Counted from the first letter of the stretch, positions 1 to 11,170 are shown. The stretch is DNA of 64,000 bases from Portulaca oleracea (GCA_029582165.1 CM055868.1:17848391-17912390), one strand, 5' to 3'. The notes: a model not told the origin generated them from the sequence alone. Made by a program: numbers and translations.

Positions 1-42
1 GTGAACAGGCAAATCAAACAGTGAAAATATGGTTTTTGTTTT

Positions 43-540
43 TGTGAAATAATGGACTTGAGCCCAATTCAACCCCAAAAGCTAGCTTAGGAGGTTGAGG
101 CACCCAAACCATTATAAACACCACAATATGGGTGTCAAAGGACGATGTGGGACAACTCAACACGCCCCCCTCACCACGAGGCGCAGACAACTGCGGGCGC
201 GGCCCCAACATCAATGACCCTTGCTCTGATACCCTGTGAAATAATGGATTTGAGCCCAATTCAACCCCAAAAGCTAGCTTAGGAGGTTGAGGCACCCAAG
301 CCATTATAAACACCACAATATGGGTGTCAAAGGCGGATGTGGGACAACTCAACACGCCCCCCTCACCACGAGGCGTAGACAATTGCGGGCGCGGCCCCAA
401 CATCAATGACCCTGGCTCTAATACCATGTGAAATAATTGATTTGAGCCCAATTCAAACCCAAAAGCTAGCTTAGGAGGTTGAGGCACCCAAGCCATTATA
501 AACACCACAATATGGGTGTCAGGCGATGTGGGACAACTCA
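43..540 (-). mobile_element. Tandem TRIM/SMART-type mini LTR retrotransposon: three LTRs, two 72-bp internal segments
   Basis: Three direct repeats start at 43, 235 and 427 (period 192). Read on the minus strand each unit is an LTR of 120 bp (43-162, 235-354; third copy 427-540 lacks a few terminal bases) that starts TGTTGAGTTGTCCC and ends ATTTCACA. Next to the LTR end is GGTATCAGAG, the usual initiator-Met tRNA primer site (+ strand 224-234). Before the next LTR start is a G-rich tract (GTGAGGGGGGCG), fitting a polypurine tract. The 72-bp internal part codes for nothing. This architecture matches TRIM/SMART elements; the extra LTR-internal unit makes it a tandem form. No target duplication is visible. 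The long open frame on the minus strand is a by-product of the repeat. Confidence 0.8.
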
Positions 541-1386
541 CGATTTTACTATTTATTTTTATGATTTCATTTCACAACTTTATGCATTGGAAAATCGTTC
601 TTATTGCAAGCTTCACATTAAGTGTTGTGTGAGCTTGTAGCATCTTTAGTAGTGCTACTACGATTACGGATGTTCGCAATGCAACTATAGCTTACGGTTT
701 AAGGTCCACCCTTATTAGATCCAACACCCTCCTCACCTCGATGGGAGTTAACCTCCGTGACGTAGGTCTGAGTTGTCACCTTAGAGATCCAATATCCATA
801 TATCAGCGGCTACATTATCTAGAATTTTATCTCAACACTGGAATCTACTCGAATTTCAAAATCTCCATAATAATACTAAGATAGCATAGCCATAGAATCT
901 CTCAACATAACATAGTCGAGGTTGATGACTCATTAGCAATGTCAATTTCCTCAACAAGGTTGAAAACCAGGTATGGTGACATATTACTGTTTGCAATATT
1001 CTAAGCAAGTGAATTGAAGGAAGAGGAACAAAACCCTAAATAGAGAATCAAGCAAGAACCTAGAAAAAGAAAAGCAAATAAATAGATAGGAAGAAGTTTG
1101 GAACCTGAATAGAGCGTTGGTAGGTCTGCGTAGCCAGATCATGGTTCAAAGCAGAAACATATTGAGCATATTATCGTTGGGACAAGAAATCACCAAAGCG
1201 GGCATACTTAAGGCCACCGGGGACACCACCAAGATAATAGACCAAGTAACGCATAAGATATATCTCCCCTTAGCGAGATTCCTCTCCAACACCTCATAAA
1301 TAGGGTTCAACAAATGGAGTCTATATAAGTTATCATGATACTATATCATATCCAATGATCAAATATAAACAAATAAATAAAAAACA
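541..1386. other. No gene recognised
   Basis: AT-rich sequence with short unrelated open frames (for example 1117-1299 on the plus strand). I see no domain, RNA gene or repeat here. It could be flanking DNA or the far part of the CACTA-like element whose terminus lies at 3946. Confidence 0.4.
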
Positions 1387-3384
1387 CTAACTAAATGCAA
1401 CTTTACAAGCATCGGGTAAAAACCGGCCTACTATTATCACATTACTTGGCCATGCTACAAGTCTAAACCATGTTTTATGACGTACCCTTTCTTTTGGTGG
1501 TGGAGCGTGCGGGGTGGACAACATGGTTTCGTTGGCGGTGGATGACCGTTTAGGCACAATTTGATGAGTTGAACGATACTCGGCGGCTAAAACTCTATGA
1601 AAATGAGCAGTGACTAGAAGAAGAAAATAAATTAGAGATTCGAATGAAAGAAAATACCCAAGAATGTCATCATCATGCATGCCATCCAAAATTGACTCCC
1701 CAATGTTGTATCCTGTAGCCTTGGCGTGCTTATTTTCTATACCATCCATTGCACTCTACCATAATACAATTATAAAACTCGCTTTAACCAAGACCAATAG
1801 TCAACTTTGAGAAAAAGGGACCTATGATCAAATGCATAAGATTTAAGGACCAACAAAGTTGAAATATAGAAAAGATTTGATTGTTTGACTTACGTATAGA
1901 ATGACCCAAAAGTTCAAGTTGTACTATTTTCATGGCCACCTTTACTAGCGATGGCGGTATAAGTACCATCAACTTCAAGATATAACACCAAGAGGTCCAA
2001 CACTACCTCCAACTAGTATCCACTCCACCGAGAAAGATTACTTGGGATACACAAAATACATGATATGATAAAAATGCAACTTCCTAAATTGTGATCAAAA
2101 CTAATTTAGCCATAAGACAGACAAGTAGGTATTGATATATCATATAGAAGCTCTGAATTTCGATTTATTTTTGCCCCTTCAATTCTCTTAAAGGAAAAAT
2201 ATTGCAAGAAATAGACAAAATTTTAGGTAGGTATAGAGTGATACTTTGATGTTCGAAGCATTTGAACTTACTAAGTACCAGTAAAACCAACGAATCTGAT
2301 TACATCCCAAGCATGCAACTCATCTCATTACATGATCCATGAAGAGAAAATTAATCAAGATCAAAAAATGTATAATATTGTTCTTTGTTCTTTTTTGTAA
2401 TGGCTTTTTTGTTTTGCTACATCTTATTCCCCAACGTTTTTGTCCAAATTACGGCCCATTAGCTAAAGAGCACAATTCTTTCAAATAAAGGAAGGCACAA
2501 TAGTAATGTATAGTAGGGAATGCAATAGTGAAATTGAGAGGCTATAAGTGTACAAAGCTCAAGCAAACATTATCGAACCCTAAGAACTGGATTTACAATT
2601 GAATTTCCAGAAACATGTGGCTCTCGTCATAGCACTTAGGATCAATCAATCAACAGGAATGGGGAATAATAATTAGATCACAATTAGCCTAACCAGCACA
2701 TAATTAGAATCCTCGACAAGCTAGGTTTAGTGAAAGGTCAACAAACGACCCTAAACAATCTCACTTCACCCTAAATTGGTAACTATAGCATCAAACAAGA
2801 TGAAAAAATTAATCAACATCCAATTATTGAACTGATTCCAATAATCACAATCAGTAAAGAATAAAGAAGCACACAACTAAGTAAATCAGTAATGAAAAGC
2901 AAAAGTTGAATAAAGCTGAACAGTTCACAGAATAAAGTCCTAATCTGTAGTAGTCCATATGGGTAGATTAGATAGAAATAATAGCATCAATCAACAGAAG
3001 TCAACATGAATAGGCTAGCAAAATGCAATACAATTATGATCTTGATCAAATGAATTAAGGAAACCACAGTCCAAAGATAAACTAGAGCACAGTCACACAA
3101 TAACAATCTGAATTAAGGTGAACAGTCCACATACGATCCAAAATGCAATGCAATTAAGGTTTCAATTTAGGATTTGAGAATAACAGTGAGATCGACCTTT
3201 CCATTACTGTTTGTTACAGTAGTGAATTAGGGTTCGAGAAAACGTTCAATTGAATTCAAAAGACAAGAAGGATTCCTGAAGGCGTTTTGAATCAGAAACA
3301 ATAATTCTCTAAGATGGGAACCATAACAATGAGTGACATTAGTAATTTGTAAGAGACAGAGAAAGGGGGCCAAGAAATTAATAC
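1387..3384 (-). other. Presumed interior of a CACTA-like element; no recognisable protein
   Basis: This stretch lies downstream, on the minus strand, of the CACTA terminus at 3946 and of a candidate first exon. The longest open frame is at 1387-1749 (minus, 120 codons, starting at an ATG). It contains a hydrophobic stretch (YFLLLVTAHF) but matches no transposase or host family I know. A smaller frame lies at 1784-1978 (minus). Neither shows clear splice borders. They could be captured gene pieces, decayed transposase or chance frames. Confidence 0.25.
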
Positions 3385-3587
3385 CTGCAAGTAGCTTCAA
3401 TTGAATACAAAGTATCTGGTTCAAGCGCGACGAGCAGCAACGCGAGGAACATGGAGAAATGGAGCAAGACTAGCGCGAAGAACAAGAGCAGCGTGAAGAA
3501 CAAGAGCAGTGAGAGAGGGAGAGATCGATGGAGCAGTGAGTAGATCCATTGTGAGAGGGAGAGCGGCGCGAAGAAGAAGGCCGGCAA
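3385..3587 (-). CDS. Candidate first coding exon of an unrecognised gene inside the CACTA-like element
   Basis: Read on the minus strand, the ATG at 3587 opens a frame of 67 codons that runs unbroken to a good splice donor at 3385 (TTGCAG followed by GTATTA). A second ATG at 3606 in another frame stops after 61 codons. The peptide is dominated by Leu, Phe and Ser from CT-rich DNA, so it may be a leader exon rather than protein. It lies about 340 bp inside the transposon terminus, where the first exon of CACTA genes usually starts. No partner exon could be identified downstream. Function unknown; low confidence. Confidence 0.25.
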
Positions 3588-3606
3588 CGATTTTGGTTGT
3601 AATCAA

Positions 3607-3946
3607 ACCTTAGGGTTTGGTTATTTTGTCCAAGTTTTATTTCATTTCAATCTTTAATTTGCCCGGGAAATTAAAATTTTAATGGATAATTGGCGCCTAT
3701 AGTGAAAAAAAAGGGGAAGGGAATGTAATTAATAATATTTTATTTAAGTTAATTAGAATTCTATTGTAACATAAAATAATTAAATGTTGCATTAGGATCC
3801 TATTGTAACATATAATAATTTAAATGTTGCATTAGGTATTACTTTAAGTAACAATTTTTCTAAATGTTACTATAGAGTATCTATTGTAATACTTATATGA
3901 AATGTTACCTAAATTAGTGTTACTATAGCTATGTTTTGTTGTAGTG
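3607..3946 (-). mobile_element. CACTA (EnSpm-like) terminus with subterminal repeats
   Basis: The minus strand starting at 3946 reads CACTACAACAAAAC, the hallmark terminal inverted repeat of plant CACTA transposons. Inside it, short motifs of the type TAACATTT and TGTTACAATAG recur several times in both orientations between about 3730 and 3930, as expected for transposase-binding subterminal repeats. The base triplet outside the end is ACG. The opposite terminus was not found in positions 1-3600, so the element is either truncated or extends beyond the window. Confidence 0.65.
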
Positions 3947-4058
3947 ACGTCTCACTTAAATCCAATTTTATTATTATTTTTTTTACTACCAAAATACAAA
4001 CTGAAAGTAGGGACTATCGCCATCCAATTTGTAAAATATGGAATTATTATAATCCAAT

Positions 4059-4062
<4 letters not shown>

Positions 4063-4127
<65 letters not shown>
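4063..4127. repeat. (AT)n microsatellite
   Basis: Uninterrupted AT dinucleotide run of about 65 bp between the CACTA end and the Athila element. The short tyrosine-isoleucine frames across it are artefacts. Confidence 0.95.
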
Positions 4128-4129
<2 letters not shown>

Positions 4130-4132
<3 letters not shown>

Positions 4133-4677
4133 AGTTCTAAAAATTTTCAATGTTTAACTAACACATAAACCATAGCAATTGATGAAATGGGAAGAAGGGA
4201 ATCAACCAAAGAAGACAATACACTTATATAAACTAGAATTAATAAGTAAAATTGGATTGTAGCAAGTTGAACAATGGAATTAGGGCAACGGTAAGTCGAA
4301 CTTTAAAAATTTATCACGATAAGCTGAATTATTGAACCATTAATTAGATTCTAGTGTACTACCACCGAATTGGTTTAAACGAATTCAGTGGTTTTCCTTC
4401 ATGACACCAGAGGATGATGGTTTTCCTACGTGACACTTATATTGTAGTAATCCCAATTTTTAATACATTAGGTTGTAGTGATCCAAACTATTGTACAATG
4501 GATTGTAATATCTCAAACTATCATAAATTGGACTACAATATTCAAAAGTATCATATATTGAATTACGATAGTCCAAAATATTATTAAGATCATACCAACT
4601 TTGTGAATCCAATTTATTGCGATACATTTCTAAAGTTTGACTTATTATTGTCCCAATTCTTACAATTCAACTTAATT
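4130..4677. other. AT-rich sequence with degenerate short repeats, no gene
   Basis: Variants of a roughly 35-40 bp phrase built on 'attgtagta...tccaaactat' recur at about 4440-4600. This looks like the remains of a non-coding transposon, but no terminal repeats or target duplication could be identified. At 4678 the sequence becomes homologous to the 33486 region (Athila LTR). Confidence 0.4.
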
Positions 4678-5334
4678 CTTTCTACTAGTTTTAGATTTTT
4701 GTAAGAGTGATTGAAAAGGAGAAGAAGATCAAATCGGGTAACACGAAGAGATCGATTCCGCCGCTTCCAACTCGGTTATATCTATTTACTTTATGTCTTC
4801 CAATTTGAATTCAGTTTTTACGTTGTTAGTTTATATTATTATGAGTAGCTAAGTCTCTTTGTTTGGGGGGATAAACTTGATGTCTTTTGATTGATTATGA
4901 ATGCAATCTCGGTGTGAAGTTATTTATAATCGTTTAATCTTCGTATATCGTATGTCATAGTAATTGGTTGATCACCTTTTGCTTGGTTTAGATTCTTAAT
5001 ATCGGAACGAAAGTTTGTTATTTTGAATTGGAAATACGAAGATTGAATAGGCATAGAAGACAGTTAGAAATAGTGGTTTCATGCTTCGGGTCAAGTTATA
5101 ATCGGGTCTTATCTTTGATTAGATTAAATAGCCATGAAAATAGGTGTTTAATTTAATCATTGCAACTCATTTCGGATTCAAAAGATTGTTGTGATAGGTC
5201 TTAGAAAGATTATAGACCCCGAATTCCTAACACCGCTTCGCACCGGGATTGCTGATTGATTAGTTGACTGACTAGAGTGGACTCCCCCAAACTCCCTTAA
5301 GTATTTGGTAGAACTCTAAAAATTACTGCTTTCT
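4678..5334 (+). repeat. Athila 5' LTR, first part (5'-truncated)
   Basis: Closely matches 33486-34140 in the 3' LTR. The first ~565 bp of the LTR, including the TATA box seen at 33397-33404 in the 3' copy, are missing. The match breaks at the solo LTR insertion and resumes at 6900. Confidence 0.85.
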
Positions 5335-6899
5335 GGACCACCACGGGATAAGCCACCACTTTTTCCTCGAGTGTGCTACTTAATGATCGGGAGCCGACTA
5401 AGGTTGCTTAATCCTTAAATAACGATATTTTTATTTTATAAAACATTTTCGAGGAGAGGCTATTATTCGTTTACGAACCCATTTTTTATTATTAATATAC
5501 TTGAAATTACACCGAATTATTTTATCAATGACTCCATACTAATTCTCATCTTGAACCCAAGTCCAAAAGAGAAACATGGGCCACCAGAAGAGGTCATAGG
5601 TCGCAGGGCCTATGACGTACCACTACTGGGCCCAACAGAAAATGGATAAAAATTGTCATATATGGCAGGGCCTATGATAATTTTTATACCATTTTCCCAT
5701 GGGTCGGCTATAGGTTAAGACAAAGTGAGTACAAAATCATTTTATAAATTTTTCGATGTAATAAGCATGTATGTTGAACAATAAAAAAAAGTTATAAAGG
5801 AAGAGTCGCCAGCCGATTTAAGGAAAATTGACAAACCAAAACAAAAATATAAAATAACTCCGGTCTGCGAACCCAAATTCTGAATTCGGGGGTAAGGTTA
5901 CGAATTCGAGAATTAAAGAATTCTTGAATCCGCATGTTTGAAAACAGACTCTACTAGAATCGAACTTGAAATGAAATGAGCGAGGAGAAGTTTAATTAAT
6001 TTCACAAAAATATATTCCGAACATGTAAGCATTAAAATATAAAGTTTTTACAAAATAATGTACATATAAGACAATAAAATTACATGACTGGAATACCAAA
6101 GGATGCACAAACCTCACTTTGAGCCTTAGCGAGATGGATGGAAGATCGAACTCCTTGAATGTTTGGACTTGGCACCAGTTTAGAACTTGGATGAAAGGAT
6201 GAGTATGAGGGTGGCAAGAAGAGTGGTGTGTGGATGATAGGATGGTGGTAGTGAGGATGATCATGGGAGAAAATTTGAGAGAGGATAATGGAGAATGGAT
6301 GATAGTAGTTGGAGAAAGTTGATGAGAAGAGTTGATAGGATTAGTTGATGAAAGTTGTTGATGGGAATTGTTGGTGCAAATGAGTGAGGATGAGGGGGTA
6401 TTTATAAGTGGATGATGGGGTGTAGAAGATGGAAGGGTGAGGGACATGATCCAAGGATCATGCCCCAAAATGCATGATCATAGGCCGCATGACCTAATGA
6501 CATGATCAAGGGTCAAAGGTCAAAGCTGCGATCAAGGGATTGGGGGGGAGATCTCGGTGCCGAAATTCAATTGCACTGCAAAGGTCAGGCGGCCTATGGC
6601 GTTAATACACACAAACTGCTAACTTGGTGGAGCTGAAGCGGCTGGATTTCAACAACGAAGGTCAGGCGGTCTACGGTTCACATTTATGGGCCGGACCTGC
6701 TTGTTGGGCCAACTTGTGAGAGGCGTTGTAGGCTATGCGGCCTAAGCCTTTTAAATCTGGGCTTGGCTAGTTCGATGGGCCTGTGCTAATAGCGTTGTAA
6801 GCTCGGTGGCCTATGTTGGTGCTTGGCCCATGGTTTGCTGGGTTTTGGCGGGTCGGGTTTGATTTTCCAAATTTGTCGGTGTAAATCCCAGTGTCTACA
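5335..6899 (-). mobile_element. Solo LTR of a Tat-lineage element (diverged subfamily)
   Basis: On the minus strand it begins TGTAGACACTGGG at 6899 and ends near 5335. Its end resembles the ends of the 11008 and 28644 LTRs (shared 'gatcgggagccgactaagg' at about 5389 in plus orientation). Length is 1565 bp, close to the 1559-bp Tat LTR, but the middle differs strongly. Minus-strand TATA sequence lies near 6400 (TATAAATACC). The 10 bp ACTGCTTTCT flank it on both sides (5325-5334 and 6900-6909), where the uninterrupted 3' copy of the host LTR has them once. The 158-codon frame at 5992-6468 (minus) is LTR sequence, not a gene. Confidence 0.8.
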
Positions 6900-7059
6900 A
6901 CTGCTTTCTTAGTTTATAATTTTAATTCACTATTTCACAACTATTTGGCCGACCTAGTATCCTTTGTAGTGAACTAGTTTAGTGCGTAGTTGAATACAAG
7001 TCCCTGAGAGACGACCTTGATATACTACTTTGACCCGTACACTTGTGGACAACCTATCA
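6900..7059 (+). repeat. Athila 5' LTR, second part
   Basis: Continues the LTR after the solo LTR insertion and matches 34131-34293 of the 3' LTR. Ends CTATCA, immediately before the primer site. Confidence 0.85.
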
Positions 7060-7061
7060 AG

Positions 7062-7084
7062 TTTTTGTCGCCGTTGGCGGAGAA
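7062..7084 (+). other. Primer-binding site, Asp-tRNA type (degenerate)
   Basis: TTTTTGTCGCCGTTGGCGGAG lies two bases after the LTR end. Athila elements carry TGGCGCCGTTGCCGGGGA here; this copy differs at several positions. Confidence 0.7.
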
Positions 7085-7204
7085 TTGTTTCCCCAGCTGC
7101 CACTAAACGAAAGCACTCTGGTTGATTAGGTTATTTGTTTTCTTTATTTTCTTTATTATCACTCTTGATTACGCTTGGTATTCTTGTTTTTGTCCTGTTT
7201 CAGG

Positions 7205-8770
7205 TTTATGCAAAAAGACTTCTCTTTTGAATTCGACCCTGAAATCGAACGCACCTTACGAGAGAGAAGGAAGAAAGCAAGATTGGAGAAAGAACATCAA
7301 GAACAACAAGAAAATCGAGAAGAGGAGCAAGCTAAACCCGGAGGAGAAGAGATGGTTGAACAGCAATGAACATTGGGACAATATGTGACACTCTACGTCA
7401 CCAACCCTCAATCCCCCATCGCTGTCGCCGCTGTTGCAACAAACGACTTCGAACTACGACAGTGCTAATCAATTTGGTGTCAAAGACACCGTTCCATGGG
7501 CTGCAAAGTGAGGATCCAAACCGCCATCTGCGCCTCTTCCGCTAAGCTTGCGACACGTTCAAGGTAAACAACGTCTCGAAAGATGCAATCAAACTGTGGC
7601 TCTTCTCGTTCTCTAGAGAAGGCAAAGCATAGGAGTGGCTTGACTCACTCCCGCCCAACTTAATCACCACGTTCAATGAACTAGCTTGAGGAACCAGATA
7701 TCGACGTTCACCCAAGAACCTGACGAGTCGCTCTACGATGCTTGGGAAAGGTTCATGGACCTCCTCCGTCAATGTCCTCAACATGGATTCGAATCTTGGG
7801 TTCCAATCCAGTCATTCTTTAACAGAGTGAAGGAATCTACGAGAGGAAGCATCCTTTCAACAGCAGGAGGCGATCTCATGGACAAAACCGTGCCTCTACC
7901 TATGCACATGATCGAGCAATTGACGAACAATTCGTATCAATGGACCGTTGATGCTATTGACGAGCAATTGACGAGCAATTGACGAACAGAGCGAGAGGTA
8001 TGCTAAACGTTGATGCTATTTCATTATTATCTTCTAAGCTTGATACTCTAACGCAGAAAATGGACCGTTGGAGTTCGCTTATGAACCCTCTTCCGCCATG
8101 CGGCACCTGTCAAATGACCGAACAAATGACCTTAACCTATCCCTCGAGAGGAGTTAGTGATGAACAAACTCAGCAAGCCAACTACGTTGGCAACCAAAGG
8201 CAGAACTATGACTTAAACTCCAACACTTACCATCCAAGACTAAGGAACCACCCAAATTTCTCCTATAGGAATAACAACCCAATTGGTCATCTTCAAGGAC
8301 AAGAGCAAAAATACACACCCCTAGGATTCTAGAGACCTCCACCTCAAGGTCCCCCACAAAAATCGAACCTAAAAATCATGATGGAAAGCCTTGTAGCGGG
8401 CCAACAAAAATATGATGGGGTAGTAAAAGATTTAATGAAAAAGGTAGAAGCCTTAGCGACCCACAACAAGATTATAGAAAACCAAATCGCTAATTCGGCA
8501 ACTCCCTCCACTAGTTTACCACCCCAACCTGTCCCCAATTCAGGAGCCCAATGCAATGCAATATACTGCGAGGTACACAACCCTAATTACAAGACCCCTG
8601 AAACATCTGAATTACCTAGAGTAGCCAAGGTAGACATCAAACCTGACCTAAACGAGGGAACTATGACACCTTTAGTAGTACCTAAAAAGGGAGACCCGAG
8701 GAGTTTCAAATTCCCTTGTTAGTTAGACAGTGTGTCGACTGAATAAGCTTTATGTGACACAAGTTCTGGG
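7205..8770 (+). pseudogene. Athila-type gag pseudogene
   Basis: Gag would form the capsid of the particle that packages the element's RNA. Recognisable blocks in order: a charged N-terminal stretch near 7210-7330 (ERRKKARLEKEHQEQQENRE); 'LFSFSREGKA' and 'EWLDSLPPNLITTFNEL' at about 7600-7685; 'STFTQEPDESLYDAWERF' with 'LLRQCPQHGFESW' at 7686-7800; 'YNVDAISLL'-like text near 8010; and a proline/asparagine-rich tail to 8720. These lie in at least two frames. In-frame stops occur at about 8330 and 8720, and several more before 7686. The order and motifs are typical of Athila gag; it cannot make a full protein. Confidence 0.8.
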
Positions 8771-9178
8771 GTGAATATCCTTCCAAAGTCCCTCATAATG
8801 AAATTAAACCATAGGGAGTTAAAAGTGACTAGCGCAACTCTTCACCTAGCTGATAAGACCCTTAGGCAACACCTGGAAGTCTTAAATAACGTCCCTCTTA
8901 TGGTAGGAGAACACCTTATCCCTGTAGACTTCATGGTCCTAGACACTGGAGAGGACTCCTCAACACAGATTATCCTAAGCAGGCCCTTCCTTGCGACCGT
9001 GAACTGCAAGATGGACATGAAGGGAAGGTCAATGATCATCGAGCTAGGAGAGTCGATGATGGAATATAGGATGCAATCAGACAAGAATGTTTCAGTTCAA
9101 ACACTGAGTGAGATTCAAGACGTTGATGATCCCATCCTACAATCAACTCAAGGATGGATCAAGGACCCCGATGACTAG
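8771..9178 (+). pseudogene. Athila aspartic protease domain, C-terminal pol missing
   Basis: A clean frame of 135 codons in the same frame as the end of gag. It holds the region after the catalytic site: 'NILPKSLIMKLN', 'LHLADKTLRQ', and 'MVLDTGEDSSTQIILSRPFLAT', which is a well known Athila protease signature. In full elements RT follows within a few hundred bases. Here the frame stops at 9178 and runs directly into the post-pol spacer ('gttaaacaaagcacctcgggg' at about 9205), so RT, RNase H and integrase have been lost by an internal deletion. The catalytic triplet upstream (near 8725-8745) is disrupted by a stop. Confidence 0.75.
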
Positions 9179-10400
9179 GGGTCAGTACTATCGAGCTAAC
9201 GACGTTAAACAAAGCACCTCGGGGAGGGTACATCACTCTTTTATAACCTATCCCTCCCCACTCATTTTGTTTTATATTTTATTTATTTCTTTTAATATTT
9301 CTTTAGTAATTTTAATTTTTGTTCATGTTACTTCGCTAATATTTTCTTTTATTACGCAGAAAAAAAGAAAAAAAATGTATCGGTATTTGGCTCTTTTAAG
9401 TTTTTACTTTCTAACCCAATAATTTCAGAGCAAGTGTGATGCATACAGGAACCCATGGCACGTTGAAAAGAGGAGGTAACGAGGAAACAAAGGGAAAAAG
9501 GTGTTTAAGTAAAGAAAAAATTGTGCGGAAACATCAGGTGAGAAAACACTGCCAACGCCCCATAACCGCTGGCAGCGTCCCTTCCAGAAACTTCAGGTAA
9601 GGAAATTTTCTTGCACGCTGGCAGCATTTCTGGAAATTTCCAGAAATCTTTTGCCCGCCTTTCGCTTAAGTCGTCCCCCCCTCTCTCTTTCTATTTTATT
9701 TTCAAAACTTTTCAAACCTTCATCTTCCCTCACCTCTCCTTCCTCTCCTCCTACGCTGCCCTCCTCCCTCTTCCTCCCCTTGCTCTGCCCGTCGCCATCG
9801 CACGTACACCACCACCACTCTTCTTTTTCTTTCTCTCTTCCTCCATCTCACTCACACTCTCACCTCTTCACATTAGAATTTCAATTGCAATCTTTGTTTC
9901 CCCAACTCCAAGAAGGTAAAGTTTCTCCAATCTCTCTTTTGTTCTCTAATAATTTCTAGTATTTGTGGTATGTTTTTGGTTGAATTCATGAATTACTTAG
10001 TAATTTGTTGAAATTATTTGATATACCATGTTCTTGCTCAAAGATTACAAGTTATCTTGCTTGGATTTACCTTTGGTGCTAGTTCTTGATTAGGGCATAA
10101 TGGAGTTGGTTGAATTGGTTCCTTTATTGGCTAAAGATTGAGATTTTATTGTGTTGGGAGTGTCATGGGAATAATGTGATAGTAATTTGGTGGGATTTTT
10201 GGATTGATCAAGGTTGGTGCTAACCTAGGGGTGTCATGCTTTGTTTTTGGTATTCTCATGGGGTTAGAATGATTTAATTCTCTATTCTTGGCATCAAACA
10301 AGCATGGGGTAGTTTTAGTTGTGTCAAATTACATTGTTTTCATGCTTCTTTGATGCCTTGATGTAATTTTGGTGGAGATACTAATTTTTGATCTTTTTAG
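9179..10400 (+). other. Athila post-pol spacer, leader exon and intron of the ORF1-like gene
   Basis: Contains the T-rich tract that follows pol in Athila elements (9240-9360), then a CT-rich leader (9670-9915). A good splice donor follows at 9916 (AAGAAG, then GTAAAG). The matching acceptor is TTTTTAG at 10394-10400, directly in front of the ATG of the ORF1-like gene, so the leader exon would be joined to the start codon. From about 10133 the sequence is repeated at 27765. The two 102-codon frames across the CT-rich leader are probably not translated. Confidence 0.6.
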
Positions 10401-11007
10401 ATGGTGAGAACTAAGATTGTGAGTTTCTCCAGACCTCCTAAAGGCGATGATGGTGCGAACGGAAGCAGAAAACGTAAGGTTATGGCCTAGGAAAAAGGGA
10501 AACAAAAGGGTTCCACGACTCGAGACTCCCGGAGTAACAACCCCTTCAACTTTGAAGGGGATATTAAAGCTCGGTATGATTCTCTTTCCAAACATGCTTT
10601 AATTCCTAAAAAATACTTGCATTAGGATTTCTTGCGGGGCTGTGGAATGCTTGACGATGTACTTTGGTTATTGAATTGTGGACAACTGACTCATGTGGCT
10701 AGGTTAAACGAAGAGACCTTTAGGGGCATTACCTTAGAGTTTCTCAGTACTGTAGAGGTAAACCTTCAGGGGAGGGATTGACTTATCCGGTTCCAACTCC
10801 TCGGGAGTGTGAGACAAATGACAATTTCTAAATTTGCACGAGTCTTTAGCCTTCCTGAATAGACTTGTAGAGATCCACACACTATCCCCTTGAACTGGGA
10901 CGGGGTAGGATTCTTTCGCGAGATAGCCGGTGTAGACGATTGGGACCCTAGCGACTCGACCTCCATCCTAATTAGAAACCCCGCTTTGAGGTATGCTCAC
11001 CGCATCC
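10401..11007 (+). pseudogene. Athila ORF1-like protein, N-terminal half, left copy
   Basis: Begins ATG GTG AGA immediately after a splice acceptor. The start encodes a basic, nuclear-localisation-like stretch (GSRKRK). Further blocks such as 'GMLDDVLWLL', 'LTHVARLNEETFRGITLEFL' and 'MTISKFARVFSLPE' match the plant-retrotransposon ORF1 family (Pfam ATHILA type), whose role is unknown. A TAG stop at about codon 30, several later frame changes and the Tat insertion at 11008 disable it. Coding resumes at 30202. The repeated copy at 28032 lacks the early stop. Confidence 0.7.
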
Positions 11008-11170
11008 TGTAGACACCGGAATTTGCACCGGTATGAAACCCGACTCACCAAAAAAAATATAAACAAGCCCAAAACATATCCGAAATAATTGTTAAAACCC
11101 AAAGGGGTTTTATTTTTTATTCACAACCCACACAGAAGAAGCATGCCAGGCGCGCGCCTCGGCCCAAAAC

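Noticed and set aside
14..541. 175-codon frame on the minus strand
   Set aside because: It reads through three copies of a 192-bp non-coding TRIM unit; the protein is itself a tandem repeat with no known domain.
3931..4168. Tyr-Ile repeat proteins on the plus strand
   Set aside because: Translation of the (AT)n microsatellite.
5992..6468. 158-codon Ser/His/Thr-rich frame on the minus strand
   Set aside because: Lies inside the solo LTR, just after its TATA box; equivalent regions of the other LTRs are non-coding.
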